From Mongoliimonas terrestris (GTDB taxonomy: Bacteria; Pseudomonadota; Alphaproteobacteria; Rhizobiales; Pleomorphomonadaceae), in assembly GCF_001927285.1 (NCBI RefSeq), contig NZ_MSIG01000002.1, positions 62,001 through 126,000 of the forward strand: a stretch of 64,000 nt of DNA. The letters are read 5' to 3'. The stretch's first letter is position 1; each line of letters starts with the position of its first letter. The position numbers were made by a program, and so were the translations under genes. The notes under the pieces were generated by a model. It was not told where the DNA came from and did no database searches. It was given only the letters and a program-made list of their open reading frames with translations. Below are positions 43,055 to 50,873 of this stretch, one piece after another.

Positions 43055-43404
43055 ACGTGCCGACGCGCCCGCCTAGAATCTGTTCGTGCGGCAAGCGCGT
43101 CCCGTCCGACGTTCGGTGCCGCTGCGAGATCGAACGCGACAAGGACCGCCGCGCCCGCGCCGAAGCCTCCAGGCCGAGCGCCCGCGAACGCGGCTACACG
43201 TCGAAATGGGAAACAGCGCGCGCCGGCTTTCTTGCCAAGCATCCGAAATGCTTCCGCTGCAACGACCCGGCGACCGTTGTCCATCATTCCGTTCCGCACC
43301 GTGGGGACAAGGCCCTTTTCTGGGATCGCTCCCTATGGCGCCCGGCTTGCCGCGCCTGCCACGACGGTCCGCTCCAGTCGATCGAAAAGGGAGGCCGAGG
43401 CTAA
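43051..43404 (+). CDS. phage HNH endonuclease
   Basis: 117 residues. Zinc-binding Cys pairs (ICSCGKRVP, C-x-C in RCRCEIERD; KCFRC; ACRACHDG), HH in ATVVHHSVPH, and the SARERGYTSKWETARAGFL start typical of phage-terminase-associated HNH enzymes. HNH enzymes next to terminases assist cos cleavage and packaging; here it is far from TerS/TerL (about 3 kb). Overlaps the neighbours by 4 bp and 1 bp. Confidence 0.85.
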   Translation: MNVPTRPPRICSCGKRVPSDVRCRCEIERDKDRRARAEASRPSARERGYTSKWETARAGFLAKHPKCFRCNDPATVVHHSVPHRGDKALFWDRSLWRPACRACHDGPLQSIEKGGRG

Positions 43405-43754
43405 TGCTCCAGACCTTCAACCCGCCCGTCGCCCCGTCTGTCGGCGGCACCGTCAAGCCCAAGGTCAAGGTGCTCAAGTCCGAATTCGGCGACGGCTACA
43501 CCCAGCGCACCCGCGACGGCCTCAACCACATCCGGCAGACCGTGGAACTCGTCTGGTCCGTCCTCACCCGCGACGAAGCCAACCAGATCATCGGCTTCCT
43601 ACACGAGCACGGCGGCACGACGCCGTTCCTATGGAGCTATTTCGGCGACACCGAACGCAAGTGGACCTGCGACGACTGGAGCACCACGCCCATCTCCGGC
43701 GGCTATTGGTCCGTCACCGCCAAGCTCGAACAAGATTTCAGCCTGCAATCATGA
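43404..43754 (+). CDS. phage minor tail protein (gpM family)
   Basis: 116 residues from the ATG at 43404. It contains KVLKSEFGDGYTQRTRDGLNH, an EANQIIGFLHEHGGTTPFLW segment and DWSTTPISGGYWSVTAKLEQDF, matching the lambda gpM-type tail-tip-proximal protein. It is the only tail-tip component recognised in the element. Overlaps the next gene by 4 bp. Confidence 0.82.
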   Translation: MLQTFNPPVAPSVGGTVKPKVKVLKSEFGDGYTQRTRDGLNHIRQTVELVWSVLTRDEANQIIGFLHEHGGTTPFLWSYFGDTERKWTCDDWSTTPISGGYWSVTAKLEQDFSLQS

Positions 43755-44344
43755 CAGCCCACGCCCTTCCCGACAGCTTCATCAACTATCCAACCAACGA
43801 TATCAACCCGGCTGAAGCCGAGCGCGCCAAGAACCTATGGTGTGCCGTCATCGCTCAAGCGCTGTTGGATGCTACTTCTACACTGACACCCAGCAGCGGC
43901 GGACAAGAAATACTTCAAATCAGAGAAGCGCAAAGCTGGTTCCTACACGCCGGCAAAGATTTCAGAACTGTCTGTGATCTTGCGGACCTAGACTGGCGGC
44001 AAGTCCAGAAGCACGCCATTCAGCAAATGAACGAAGCGCCGGCAAAAAGTCAGATACGGAACGAGAAGATAGAACACGACGGCAAGTATCATACCCTCAG
44101 AGAATGGTCCCAGATTACCGGCCTGCCAATCAAAATCATTCGCTCAAGACTTAAAGCCAAATGGCCGATTGAGCGTGCTCTTACTGAGCAGTTAAACAAA
44201 GAACGCCAGGAAATCACTTACAACGGCGCATCGCGCACCTACACAGAGTGGTCACAGGTCACCGGAATTCGTAACCACACGCTTCGAAATCGGATCAGAG
44301 CTGGTTGGACCGTCGGCCAAGCCCTTGGATACGAACCTCGCTGA
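43751..44344 (+). CDS. protein with two HTH-like repeats (possible moron)
   Basis: 197 residues. The C-terminal half has two related ~45-residue repeats: HDGKYHTLREWSQITGLPIK with RLKAKWPIERAL, and YNGASRTYTEWSQVTGIRNH with RIRAGWTVGQALG. Each looks like the small DNA-binding repeat found in phage proteins beside NUMOD/HNH enzymes. Base composition is less GC-rich than in the neighbours. It is not a known tail component, so it may be a recently acquired regulator or part of a homing-type unit. Confidence 0.65.
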   Translation: MTAHALPDSFINYPTNDINPAEAERAKNLWCAVIAQALLDATSTLTPSSGGQEILQIREAQSWFLHAGKDFRTVCDLADLDWRQVQKHAIQQMNEAPAKSQIRNEKIEHDGKYHTLREWSQITGLPIKIIRSRLKAKWPIERALTEQLNKERQEITYNGASRTYTEWSQVTGIRNHTLRNRIRAGWTVGQALGYEPR

Positions 44345-44386
44345 ACACCAACAAACATTGTCAAAAACCGCATGACACTGCTATTT

Positions 44387-44413
44387 TTGACATGTAGAAT
44401 AGATGCATATGAG
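44387..44413 (+). promoter_or_regulatory. possible promoter in the 44345-44524 gap
   Basis: TTGACA (44387-44392), a 15-bp AT-rich spacer, and TATGAG (44408-44413). A second candidate is TTGTCA at ~44359. The 180-bp gap also has a CCCCGGGGG run near 44420. The spacer is shorter than optimal. A new transcription start for the connector/terminase block would fit. Confidence 0.35.
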
Positions 44414-44524
44414 AACAAACCCCGGGGGTAGTCGACAATTCTACCTAGGGGTGTCCGGACCGGCGGGGACCCGTCGCACAAGTTTTTCTCAGTTTGAGTT
44501 TTTCAACGGTAAGGGAATACCACA

Positions 44525-44824
44525 TTGATCGTGACCAAGGCAGACCTTGAAGGACACATGCGTTGGGCAGGCGCGGACCCCGATCCGTCGCACGCGCTCT
44601 TCCTGGAGGCCGCGCACGACCTTCTGGACCCCTATTTGGTCACGAAGCTCGCCACCTACCGGCAGACGGACGCCGAGCCCGGCGACACCTCGCCCGAGGC
44701 ACCCGCGCACTTGAAGCTCGCCCTTCTCATGACCGCCGCGCACCTCGCCGAGAACCGCGAAGCCGGCACCGTTCCCGACGAAGCAATCCTGTTGATCACG
44801 AACCTTCGGAACTGGAGCTTCTAA
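44525..44824 (+). CDS. phage head-tail connector protein (gp6-like)
   Basis: 99 residues from a TTG start with AAGGGA 8 nt upstream (GTG at 44531 is the alternative). Helical: TKADLEGHMRWAGADPDPSH, FLEAAHDLLDPYL and HLKLALLMTAAHLAENREA. This is the gp6/gp15-like connector fold that binds the portal ring. It begins a head-completion block placed after the tail genes. Confidence 0.8.
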   Translation: MIVTKADLEGHMRWAGADPDPSHALFLEAAHDLLDPYLVTKLATYRQTDAEPGDTSPEAPAHLKLALLMTAAHLAENREAGTVPDEAILLITNLRNWSF

Positions 44825-45237
44825 TGGCACGTGGTCGCGACCTCGCCCGCCTCAGTGCCAAGTTGGACCGCATCCCGCAGCGCGTCCGCGAAGCCCTGGA
44901 GCCGGCCCTTCTGAAGAGCGCCGATGAGATCGCCTCGGCGATGCGCCGTGTCGCGCCGGAGGACGAAGGCGACCTGATTGAGTCGATCACCGTCACGCCG
45001 CCCGGCTCCACCACGCCGCCCAACGCCATGGGTGGAGCGCAGCTTGTGCCGGAAGGCGCCGTCGCGGTCACCGCCGGCAACACCGCCGTTCGCTATGCGC
45101 ACCTTCAGGAATTCGGCACCGAGCGCATGGACCCCAACGCCTACTTCTTCCCGACCTATCGCCTTTACCGCATCCGCGCCGCGCGCCGCATCACCCGCGC
45201 AATGCGCAAAGCCATCAAAGAGGAATTCAACAAGTGA
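44824..45237 (+). CDS. HK97 gp10-like head-tail protein
   Basis: 137 residues. It begins GRDLARLSAKLDRIPQRVREAL, then SADEIASAMRRVAPEDEGDLIESI and the conserved YAHLQEFGTERMDPNAYFFP, the HK97-gp10 signature. Probably a tail-completion or neck protein. It overlaps both neighbours by a few bases. Confidence 0.85.
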   Translation: MARGRDLARLSAKLDRIPQRVREALEPALLKSADEIASAMRRVAPEDEGDLIESITVTPPGSTTPPNAMGGAQLVPEGAVAVTAGNTAVRYAHLQEFGTERMDPNAYFFPTYRLYRIRAARRITRAMRKAIKEEFNK

Positions 45238-45533
45238 CCGAAGACACCACCCACGTAGAGGCCCGTGTCGCCGAGATCATGGCGGCATACGACGCTTTCG
45301 CCGAAGAGGCCTACACCCTCAAGCCGGGCGAAGAGCACGGCAAGCTCATCCCGGTGACGACCGATGACGAAGGCGCCCCGCTGGTGTCGCTCTACGCAGT
45401 CGCGCTTCGCCGCCGGACCGGCGATCTTCTCATGCAGGGTTACCGCGTGGCGCACTACGGCGACCGCTCGCCCCTGATCACCCGCATCGCTGATACGACC
45501 ATTCCGGCTGAATACCTGGAGGCCGCCGCGTGA
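45234..45533 (+). CDS. hypothetical phage protein (99 aa)
   Basis: GTG start overlapping the preceding stop. Acidic N-terminus (TEDTTHVEARVAEIMAAYDAF) and a beta-rich centre (APLVSLYAVALRRRTGDLLMQGYRVAHYGD). No domain recognised. Its place between gp10-like and DUF3168 genes suggests a neck or connector accessory role. Confidence 0.65.
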   Translation: MTEDTTHVEARVAEIMAAYDAFAEEAYTLKPGEEHGKLIPVTTDDEGAPLVSLYAVALRRRTGDLLMQGYRVAHYGDRSPLITRIADTTIPAEYLEAAA

Positions 45534-45940
45534 CCATCGCCGCGTTCGCCCTCCAGAAAGCCGTGCGCGCCGCCCTGGTGAACAGCCCGGCCGTGTCCGC
45601 CCTGGTGCCGGCGAGCGCCATCATGGACAAGGGCGCCCGCCCTGAAGTCTTCCCGGCCATCGTATTCGGCCTCGCCGACACCATCGCCGAAGACCTTACG
45701 CTTAACCGCAACCATTTCCGCGTCGTCCTCGCCCTGCACGTTTGGTGCAGGGAAGAAGGCCGCGAACAGCTCTACGCCATCCTTCAGGCCATCCAGGAGG
45801 CGCTTACCCAAGGAATCGAGATCGATGACTTTCAGCTTGTGGACCTTCCCCCTGCATCCGTTCGTGCATCACATGGTGCATCTGGCGATTACTCTCACGG
45901 CCTCGTGACGGTCGAAGCCTTGCTTGAGAAGCGCCCATGA
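45530..45940 (+). CDS. DUF3168 tail terminator-like protein
   Basis: 136 residues. It starts TIAAFALQKAVRAALVNSPAV and shows FPAIVFGLADTIAEDLTLN, HVWCREEGREQLYAILQAI and a final SHGLVTVEALLEK, the typical DUF3168 pattern. Family members resemble tail terminators (lambda gpU) that cap the tail tube. Overlaps neighbours by 4 bp. Confidence 0.82.
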   Translation: MTIAAFALQKAVRAALVNSPAVSALVPASAIMDKGARPEVFPAIVFGLADTIAEDLTLNRNHFRVVLALHVWCREEGREQLYAILQAIQEALTQGIEIDDFQLVDLPPASVRASHGASGDYSHGLVTVEALLEKRP

Positions 45941-46257
45941 AAGCCGCCCGCCTGGACCGATCCGTCACCATCGGCCGCCCCACCGTCGCCCTGACTGATT
46001 CCGGCGCCACCGTTGCCGGCGCCCTTGAGGACGTGCGCACCCTTTGGTGCGAGCTGGTCAGCAAGGAAGCCGCCGAGGCACAGCGCGAGCACGGCGCTTC
46101 TACCGAACGCACCATCACCATCCGGACCCGGTTCGTCGCCGGCCTCGCCCCCGGCTGGAGCCTGACCTTCGACGGTAACGAATACAACGTTACGGCAGTC
46201 CGCGAACTCGGCCGCCGCGAGCTTCTGGAGATCGTCGCCGAGAGGACCGGCCCATGA
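45937..46257 (+). CDS. phage head closure protein
   Basis: 106 residues. ARLDRSVTIGRPTVAL near the start, VRTLWCELVSKEAAEAQREHG in the middle, then RTRFVAGLAPGWSLTFDGNEYNVTAV split as in the head-tail joining (SPP1 gp16 / HK97 gp7-like) family. It closes the portal channel. Overlaps TerS by 4 bp. Confidence 0.85.
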   Translation: MKAARLDRSVTIGRPTVALTDSGATVAGALEDVRTLWCELVSKEAAEAQREHGASTERTITIRTRFVAGLAPGWSLTFDGNEYNVTAVRELGRRELLEIVAERTGP

Positions 46258-46652
46258 GGGGCGAGCGTCCGCACCAGATCGTTGACGGTGGCGCCAGCAC
46301 GTTCACCACCGTGCCGAAGCCGCCGGCCTGGCTGTCGAAGGACGCTAAGGCCGAGTGGAAGCGCGTGGCGCCGATCCTGGTCAACGAGCGTAAGGTGCTC
46401 ACCGTCGCCGACCTCGTGTGCTTTCAGAATTACTGCCTCGCCGCTGGAGAAGTGGCCGAGGCCTCCAGGATCATTGCGGCCGAGGGACTGACCATCGGCG
46501 GCAAGAAGCACCCAGCCGTGACGATCCGCAAAGACGCCATGAACCAAGCCCGGCTTCTCGCCAACGAACTCGGCTTGACGCCCGTCTCCAGGTCGCGCGC
46601 CCCGATGCGCGAAGCCGCCGACGACGGTCTAAGCGACGCCCTCGGCCTATGA
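46254..46652 (+). CDS. terS: terminase small subunit (P27 family)
   Basis: 132 residues. It contains PPAWLSKDAKAEWKRVAPIL, LTVADLVCFQNYCLAAGEVAEA and a C-terminal helix DAMNQARLLANELGLTP, the P27 family pattern. It recognises the packaging site and feeds DNA to TerL. Translationally coupled to TerL (ATGA). Confidence 0.88.
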   Translation: MRGERPHQIVDGGASTFTTVPKPPAWLSKDAKAEWKRVAPILVNERKVLTVADLVCFQNYCLAAGEVAEASRIIAAEGLTIGGKKHPAVTIRKDAMNQARLLANELGLTPVSRSRAPMREAADDGLSDALGL

Positions 46653-48292
46653 CGACAGATCCGTATCCGCATTGGCTCTTCGATAACTCGCCGATCCCGG
46701 ACCCCCTCGGCCACGGCGAGCGCGCCGTGCAGTTTCTCAAGTCCCTGATCCACCCCAAAACCGGGCGACCGTTCGAACTGCACTTGTGGCAAGAGCGGAT
46801 CGTGCGACGCATCTACGGCCCCGTGCACACCGCCGACGTGATCGACGCCGATGGCGTTCTGATCCACCGTGCCGGCGAGCGCGAAGTTCGGAACGTCGTC
46901 ATGTGCGTGCCGCGTGGCGCCCGCAAGACCACCCTCGGCGCCGGCCTCGCCCTCTACCACGCCGTCTCTCACGCCCGCGTCCCTGGTGGACAAGTCATCC
47001 TCGCCGCCTACGACCGCGCCCAGGCCCGCATTGCCTATGACGAAGCGCTCGGACTGGTGCACGCCTGTCCGCCGCTCCAGGCCGCAACCCGCATTCGCGG
47101 ATCGACGCACGAAATTCTGCACCCGAAATCCCGCTCCGTCCTCAAGGCCGTGTCGTCCGACGCCAACGCCCAGAACGGCAAGACGCCGAACTTCGTGCTC
47201 TTCGATGAGATCCACGCCTGGAACAAGCGTGACCTCTACGACATCCTTCGGACCGGCCTCGGCAAGACCGCGAACACCCTTTCTCTGGTCATTTCCCAAG
47301 CCGGTCGCGGACAAGACACCCTCGCCCACGAAGTGTTCGACTACGCCCGCCGTGTCGCCCGTGGCGAGATCGACGACCCCGGCACCTTGCCAATCCTTTT
47401 CGAGACGGCACCCGACGCCGATTGGCTTGACGAGAAGGTGTGGTTCCGCGCCAACCCCGGCCTAAAGCTTGGCTATCCGAATCTTGCTTCACTTCGGCAA
47501 GAGGCCCGTGAAGCCCAGCACCGGCCCGCGCTCCGCGACAAGTTCAAGAATGACCATCTCTGCATCTGGTTGGATCGCAGTTCGTCGCCCTTCGTGGAAA
47601 TGTCCGTCTACGACGAAGGCGCCGACCCGTTCGACCTCGCCGACATGGAAGGGCGCCCGTGCTGGATTGGTGTCGACCTGTCGTCTTCCCGCGACCTGAC
47701 TTCGATTGTTGCCGCATGGCCGCGTGACGACGGCGGCTTCTACGTGCATCCGTGGTTCTTCTGCCCTGACGACAACGTCGCCGATCGAGAGAACCTTTCC
47801 GGCGCACCCTATCGGCGGTGGCGTGAGCAAGGCGCCATCATCACCACGCCCGGCACCACCATTGACCTCGCCACCGTCAAGCAGACGATCCGCGACATCG
47901 CCAAGCGCTTCGACGTGCGTGACATCGGCTTCGACCCCTACTTGTCGCACGGCATTCTCGGCGAGCTTCAGGACGAAGGCTTGCCGGTCCGCGAATTCCA
48001 TCAACGCCCGTCGACCATGATGCCGGCGATTGCCACCCTGGACCGCGTCGTCAACGCCAAGCAGCTACAGCACGGCGGACATGAAATCCTCCGGTGGAAC
48101 TTCGCGAACGTCGAAGTCGAAACGAACACCATGGGGCACAAGGTGCGCTTCAGCAAAGGAACGCGCCGCGACCTCTGTATTGACGGCGCCGTCGCAACGG
48201 CAATGGCCGTTCAACTCGCCCATACCGGCGACGACGGACGCATGATCTATCTGGACAAGAAAGCACGGCCGAACGGCTTCATCGTATTCTAA
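46649..48292 (+). CDS. terL: terminase large subunit
   Basis: 547 residues from the ATG at 46649. ATPase domain with Walker A variant PRGARKTT (88-95) and Walker B NFVLFDEIHAW (D186, E187). The RNase-H-like nuclease begins with WIGVDLSSSRDLTSIVAAW and continues through GFDPYLSHG; a C-terminal KRDLCIDGAVATAMA-like stretch (RRDLCIDGAVATA) carries a further Asp. It packages DNA into the prohead. Here it comes after, not before, the head genes. Confidence 0.93.
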   Translation: MTTDPYPHWLFDNSPIPDPLGHGERAVQFLKSLIHPKTGRPFELHLWQERIVRRIYGPVHTADVIDADGVLIHRAGEREVRNVVMCVPRGARKTTLGAGLALYHAVSHARVPGGQVILAAYDRAQARIAYDEALGLVHACPPLQAATRIRGSTHEILHPKSRSVLKAVSSDANAQNGKTPNFVLFDEIHAWNKRDLYDILRTGLGKTANTLSLVISQAGRGQDTLAHEVFDYARRVARGEIDDPGTLPILFETAPDADWLDEKVWFRANPGLKLGYPNLASLRQEAREAQHRPALRDKFKNDHLCIWLDRSSSPFVEMSVYDEGADPFDLADMEGRPCWIGVDLSSSRDLTSIVAAWPRDDGGFYVHPWFFCPDDNVADRENLSGAPYRRWREQGAIITTPGTTIDLATVKQTIRDIAKRFDVRDIGFDPYLSHGILGELQDEGLPVREFHQRPSTMMPAIATLDRVVNAKQLQHGGHEILRWNFANVEVETNTMGHKVRFSKGTRRDLCIDGAVATAMAVQLAHTGDDGRMIYLDKKARPNGFIVF

Positions 48293-48301
48293 GGGGAAAT
48301 C

Positions 48302-50479
48302 ATGGCTACGGAACAGGAACAGCTTGTTGTCTTGCTTGAGGCACGCGTCAACAACTTTGAAAAGCAGCTTCAGCGGGCGAACAAGGCCGCGAACTCCAAT
48401 TTCGGTGCCGTGGAAGACCGCGCCGCCCGCATGGGCAAGCGCCTGGAGCAGACCATGGGCGACGCCGCCAAGCGCACCCAGGACCACATGCGTCAAGCTC
48501 TCCGGCCCGATGAAATCAAGAACCTTCAGTTTCAGTTGAACGACATCTTCACGTCGCTTGGCTCCGGTTCTAGCATCCAGCAAGTCCTTATGCAGCAGGG
48601 AGGCCAGATCACCCAGGCACTCGGCAATCAGGGCGCTGCTGGTGCCGTGAAAGGACTTGGCACCGCGCTTCTTGGCATGATCAACCCGGCAACGCTGGCG
48701 ATCTTCGCCATCGGCGGACTTGCCACGGCTGCAACCTCCTACTTCTCTTCTTCGACCACAGACACCGCCGCCTTGAATGCGCTTCTCCAGGAGCACGGCG
48801 AACTCATTGGGCAGATCAAGCAGCGCTACGGGGAAGCCGCCGCCGGCCTCCAGGATTACAGCGCCGCGTCCGTCACGACCATGATTGCCCAGGCCACGAT
48901 CCAGCTTGAGGCGTTCAAGGGCATGGTCGCCGACACCGCGTCCGACGTCTCCGACTTCGTTTTCCAGAAGTCGTTCTCGCAAATCGACCTCGGCGCGATG
49001 CAGGAGAACCTGAATATCTTCAACCGCTTCCGGGACGCGTCCGAAGCGTTCAAGGCGTCGATCGCAGCCGGTGAACCGAACGTGCGGCGCTACGCCGACG
49101 CGATCGCGCGGCTCTATGTCGATCCGGCGACGACGGAGAGTCAGAAGGCTATCCTCAAGACCCTTATGGACATGATCCAGCCGGCTACCGAGGCCGACGC
49201 CAAGGTCCGCGCCGTGTCCGACGCCCTGGACCTGATGCGCGGCGCCGCATCGAACGTTCCTGGTGCCATGTCCGGCGCCGCCGGAGGCATCTATCAGGTA
49301 GGCAACGCAGCGTCCGACGTCGTCGGACAGGTCGCCGCGCTCACCCAGGCACTCGCCAACCTGTCGCGGATGGGATTGCCCGACCTCGGCGCCGAGGCCA
49401 AGGCCCTCCAGGAGTATCGGACCGCCGTCGCCAACGCGGGCGGCACCGAAGACATGCTCGCCGCCCGGCAGCAGTATGACGCCGCCGTCAAGCGTCTCCG
49501 TGACCGTGAGCTTGAGCGCACCACGCCCAAGCCGACCGTGAACCCGACCCGCGACCTCCGATCCGACCGCATCCCCGGCCTGGACCCGGAACCCGCCCGT
49601 GGTGGCGGTGGCGGTGGCCGTGGTGCCTCGGCCGCGTCCGCCGATCGCGAGCGCGCCGCCGTGGAGCGCGTGCTTGAGGCCCTGGAGCACGAACGGCAGA
49701 CCCTCGGCATGACCAACACCGAGCGCCGCGTCGCCAACGAACTCCGTGCAGCCGGCAAGGGCGCCACTGAAGCCGAGCGGGAAGCGATCCAGCGGAAGGT
49801 CGAAGCCCTGGAGGCCGAGAAGGCAGCCACCGAGCAGGCGAGCGCCGCCCAGGAAGAAATGGGCGCCCTCGCCAAGAGCGTCTTCAGTGGAATGATCCAG
49901 GACATGCGCAACGGCGCCTCGGCAGGCGAGATCCTGACCAACGCCTTGAACAAGATCGCCGATAAGCTCTTGGACATGGCAACCAACACGCTGTTCGACG
50001 GCCTCTTCGCCGGTCTCTTCGGCGGCTTCGGTCTCCCCATGTCTCCGTTCGGCGCCGGTATCCCGCTCTTCGCCGAGGGCGGCTTCACCGGCTCCGGTGG
50101 CAAGCACGAACCCAAGGGTGTCGTGCACGGCGGGGAGTATGTCTTCTCCAAAGAGGCGACCAACCGCCTAGGCGTTGGTAACCTGGAGTCCCTTCACAAG
50201 CGCGCCAAGGGTTACGCCTCCGGCGGCTACGTCGGCACACCGGCCTTCGGTTCCGGCAACGTAGTCGGCCGCGCCGGCCTGTCTGGCAACCGCGCCACCG
50301 GCACCACGAACTTCGCCCCCGTCGTGAACGTGAAGGTCGAAGGCGGCTCCCGTGGTCCGGAGGCCGACGCCTCGCTCGCCCAGCAGATCGGCGCACAGGT
50401 GCAGCACCAGATGCGCGCGTTGGTGATCGACACCATGCTTCACGAAAGCCGCCCCGGCGGACTTCTCTCCCGGCGATAA
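48302..50479 (+). CDS. phage tail tape measure protein
   Basis: 725 residues with a strong ribosome site (GGGGAAA). Helical N-terminus (ARVNNFEKQLQRANKAAN), a hydrophobic part (~125-150: ALLGMINPATLAIFAIGGLATA), and long charged coiled coils (~490-560). The C-terminal Gly-rich tape-measure ending has FAEGGFTGSGG, VVHGGEYVFSKEAT and ASGGYVG. Taking about 1.5 Å per residue, the tail would be near 110 nm. It is followed by a terminator rather than by tail-tip genes. Confidence 0.9.
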   Translation: MATEQEQLVVLLEARVNNFEKQLQRANKAANSNFGAVEDRAARMGKRLEQTMGDAAKRTQDHMRQALRPDEIKNLQFQLNDIFTSLGSGSSIQQVLMQQGGQITQALGNQGAAGAVKGLGTALLGMINPATLAIFAIGGLATAATSYFSSSTTDTAALNALLQEHGELIGQIKQRYGEAAAGLQDYSAASVTTMIAQATIQLEAFKGMVADTASDVSDFVFQKSFSQIDLGAMQENLNIFNRFRDASEAFKASIAAGEPNVRRYADAIARLYVDPATTESQKAILKTLMDMIQPATEADAKVRAVSDALDLMRGAASNVPGAMSGAAGGIYQVGNAASDVVGQVAALTQALANLSRMGLPDLGAEAKALQEYRTAVANAGGTEDMLAARQQYDAAVKRLRDRELERTTPKPTVNPTRDLRSDRIPGLDPEPARGGGGGGRGASAASADRERAAVERVLEALEHERQTLGMTNTERRVANELRAAGKGATEAEREAIQRKVEALEAEKAATEQASAAQEEMGALAKSVFSGMIQDMRNGASAGEILTNALNKIADKLLDMATNTLFDGLFAGLFGGFGLPMSPFGAGIPLFAEGGFTGSGGKHEPKGVVHGGEYVFSKEATNRLGVGNLESLHKRAKGYASGGYVGTPAFGSGNVVGRAGLSGNRATGTTNFAPVVNVKVEGGSRGPEADASLAQQIGAQVQHQMRALVIDTMLHESRPGGLLSRR

Positions 50480-50553
50480 ACCGCTTGCGCCATCCGTATA
50501 TATAGCATATGCTATTTCTGTCGATGGGCTGGCAAATCCCTTCGATGAGCAAC

Positions 50554-50593
50554 AAGGCCGGCACCGATGCAAAAGGGGTGTCGGCCTTTTTTT
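50554..50593 (+). terminator. rho-independent terminator of the morphogenesis operon
   Basis: Stem AAGGCCGGCACC / GGTGTCGGCCTT (11 of 12 pairs), loop of about 11 nt, then seven T residues. It lies 74 bp after the tape-measure stop and ends the structural transcript, which shows that no tail-tip genes continue from it. Confidence 0.88.
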
Positions 50594-50782
50594 CACCCCC
50601 AGCTTGTGACGCTGGCTAATGTGTTTCCACAGGGTGATTTCTACATACACATCTTGCAATCGGCCCCAGGCCATGCGAGCATTATGACGCCGCAAGACAC
50701 CGGCACGCACCCAACGAGGTGCACCGCACACACAGATCCCTGAAGGACGCGCTTTGGCCCTCTACGGTCAAACCGCGTGTGT

Positions 50783-50807
50783 GCGTGTGTCTAATTCCGA
50801 CACACAC
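50783..50807. repeat. inverted repeat in possible origin region
   Basis: GCGTGTGTC / GACACACAC (8 of 9 pairs) with a 7-nt TAATTCC loop, within a GTGTGTG-rich stretch. It lies about 70 bp before the HUH Rep gene. Rolling-circle double-strand origins are often such hairpins with a nick in the loop. That role is inference only. Confidence 0.4.
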
Positions 50808-50828
50808 AGAGGACGCCGTCGAAACACA

Positions 50829-50860
50829 ATAAAAAAGCCCCGCAGTTGACGCTGCGGGGC
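50829..50860 (-). terminator. terminator hairpin, minus strand
   Basis: Perfect 9-bp stem (GCCCCGCAG / CTGCGGGGC), loop TTGACG. On the minus strand it is followed by TTTTTT (six A at 50831-50836 on the plus strand). There is no minus-strand gene to the right that it would serve, so it may block antisense transcription into the origin or act as a leader hairpin for the Rep transcript. Confidence 0.7.
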
Positions 50861-50873
50861 GGGGTAGTCTTAC

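Noticed and set aside
46649..48292. Possible gene transfer agent cluster rather than a phage element
   Set aside because: Some genes are GTA-like, but the dedicated integrase, att repeats in tRNA-Gln, HUH Rep and non-GTA gene order indicate an integrated mobile element.
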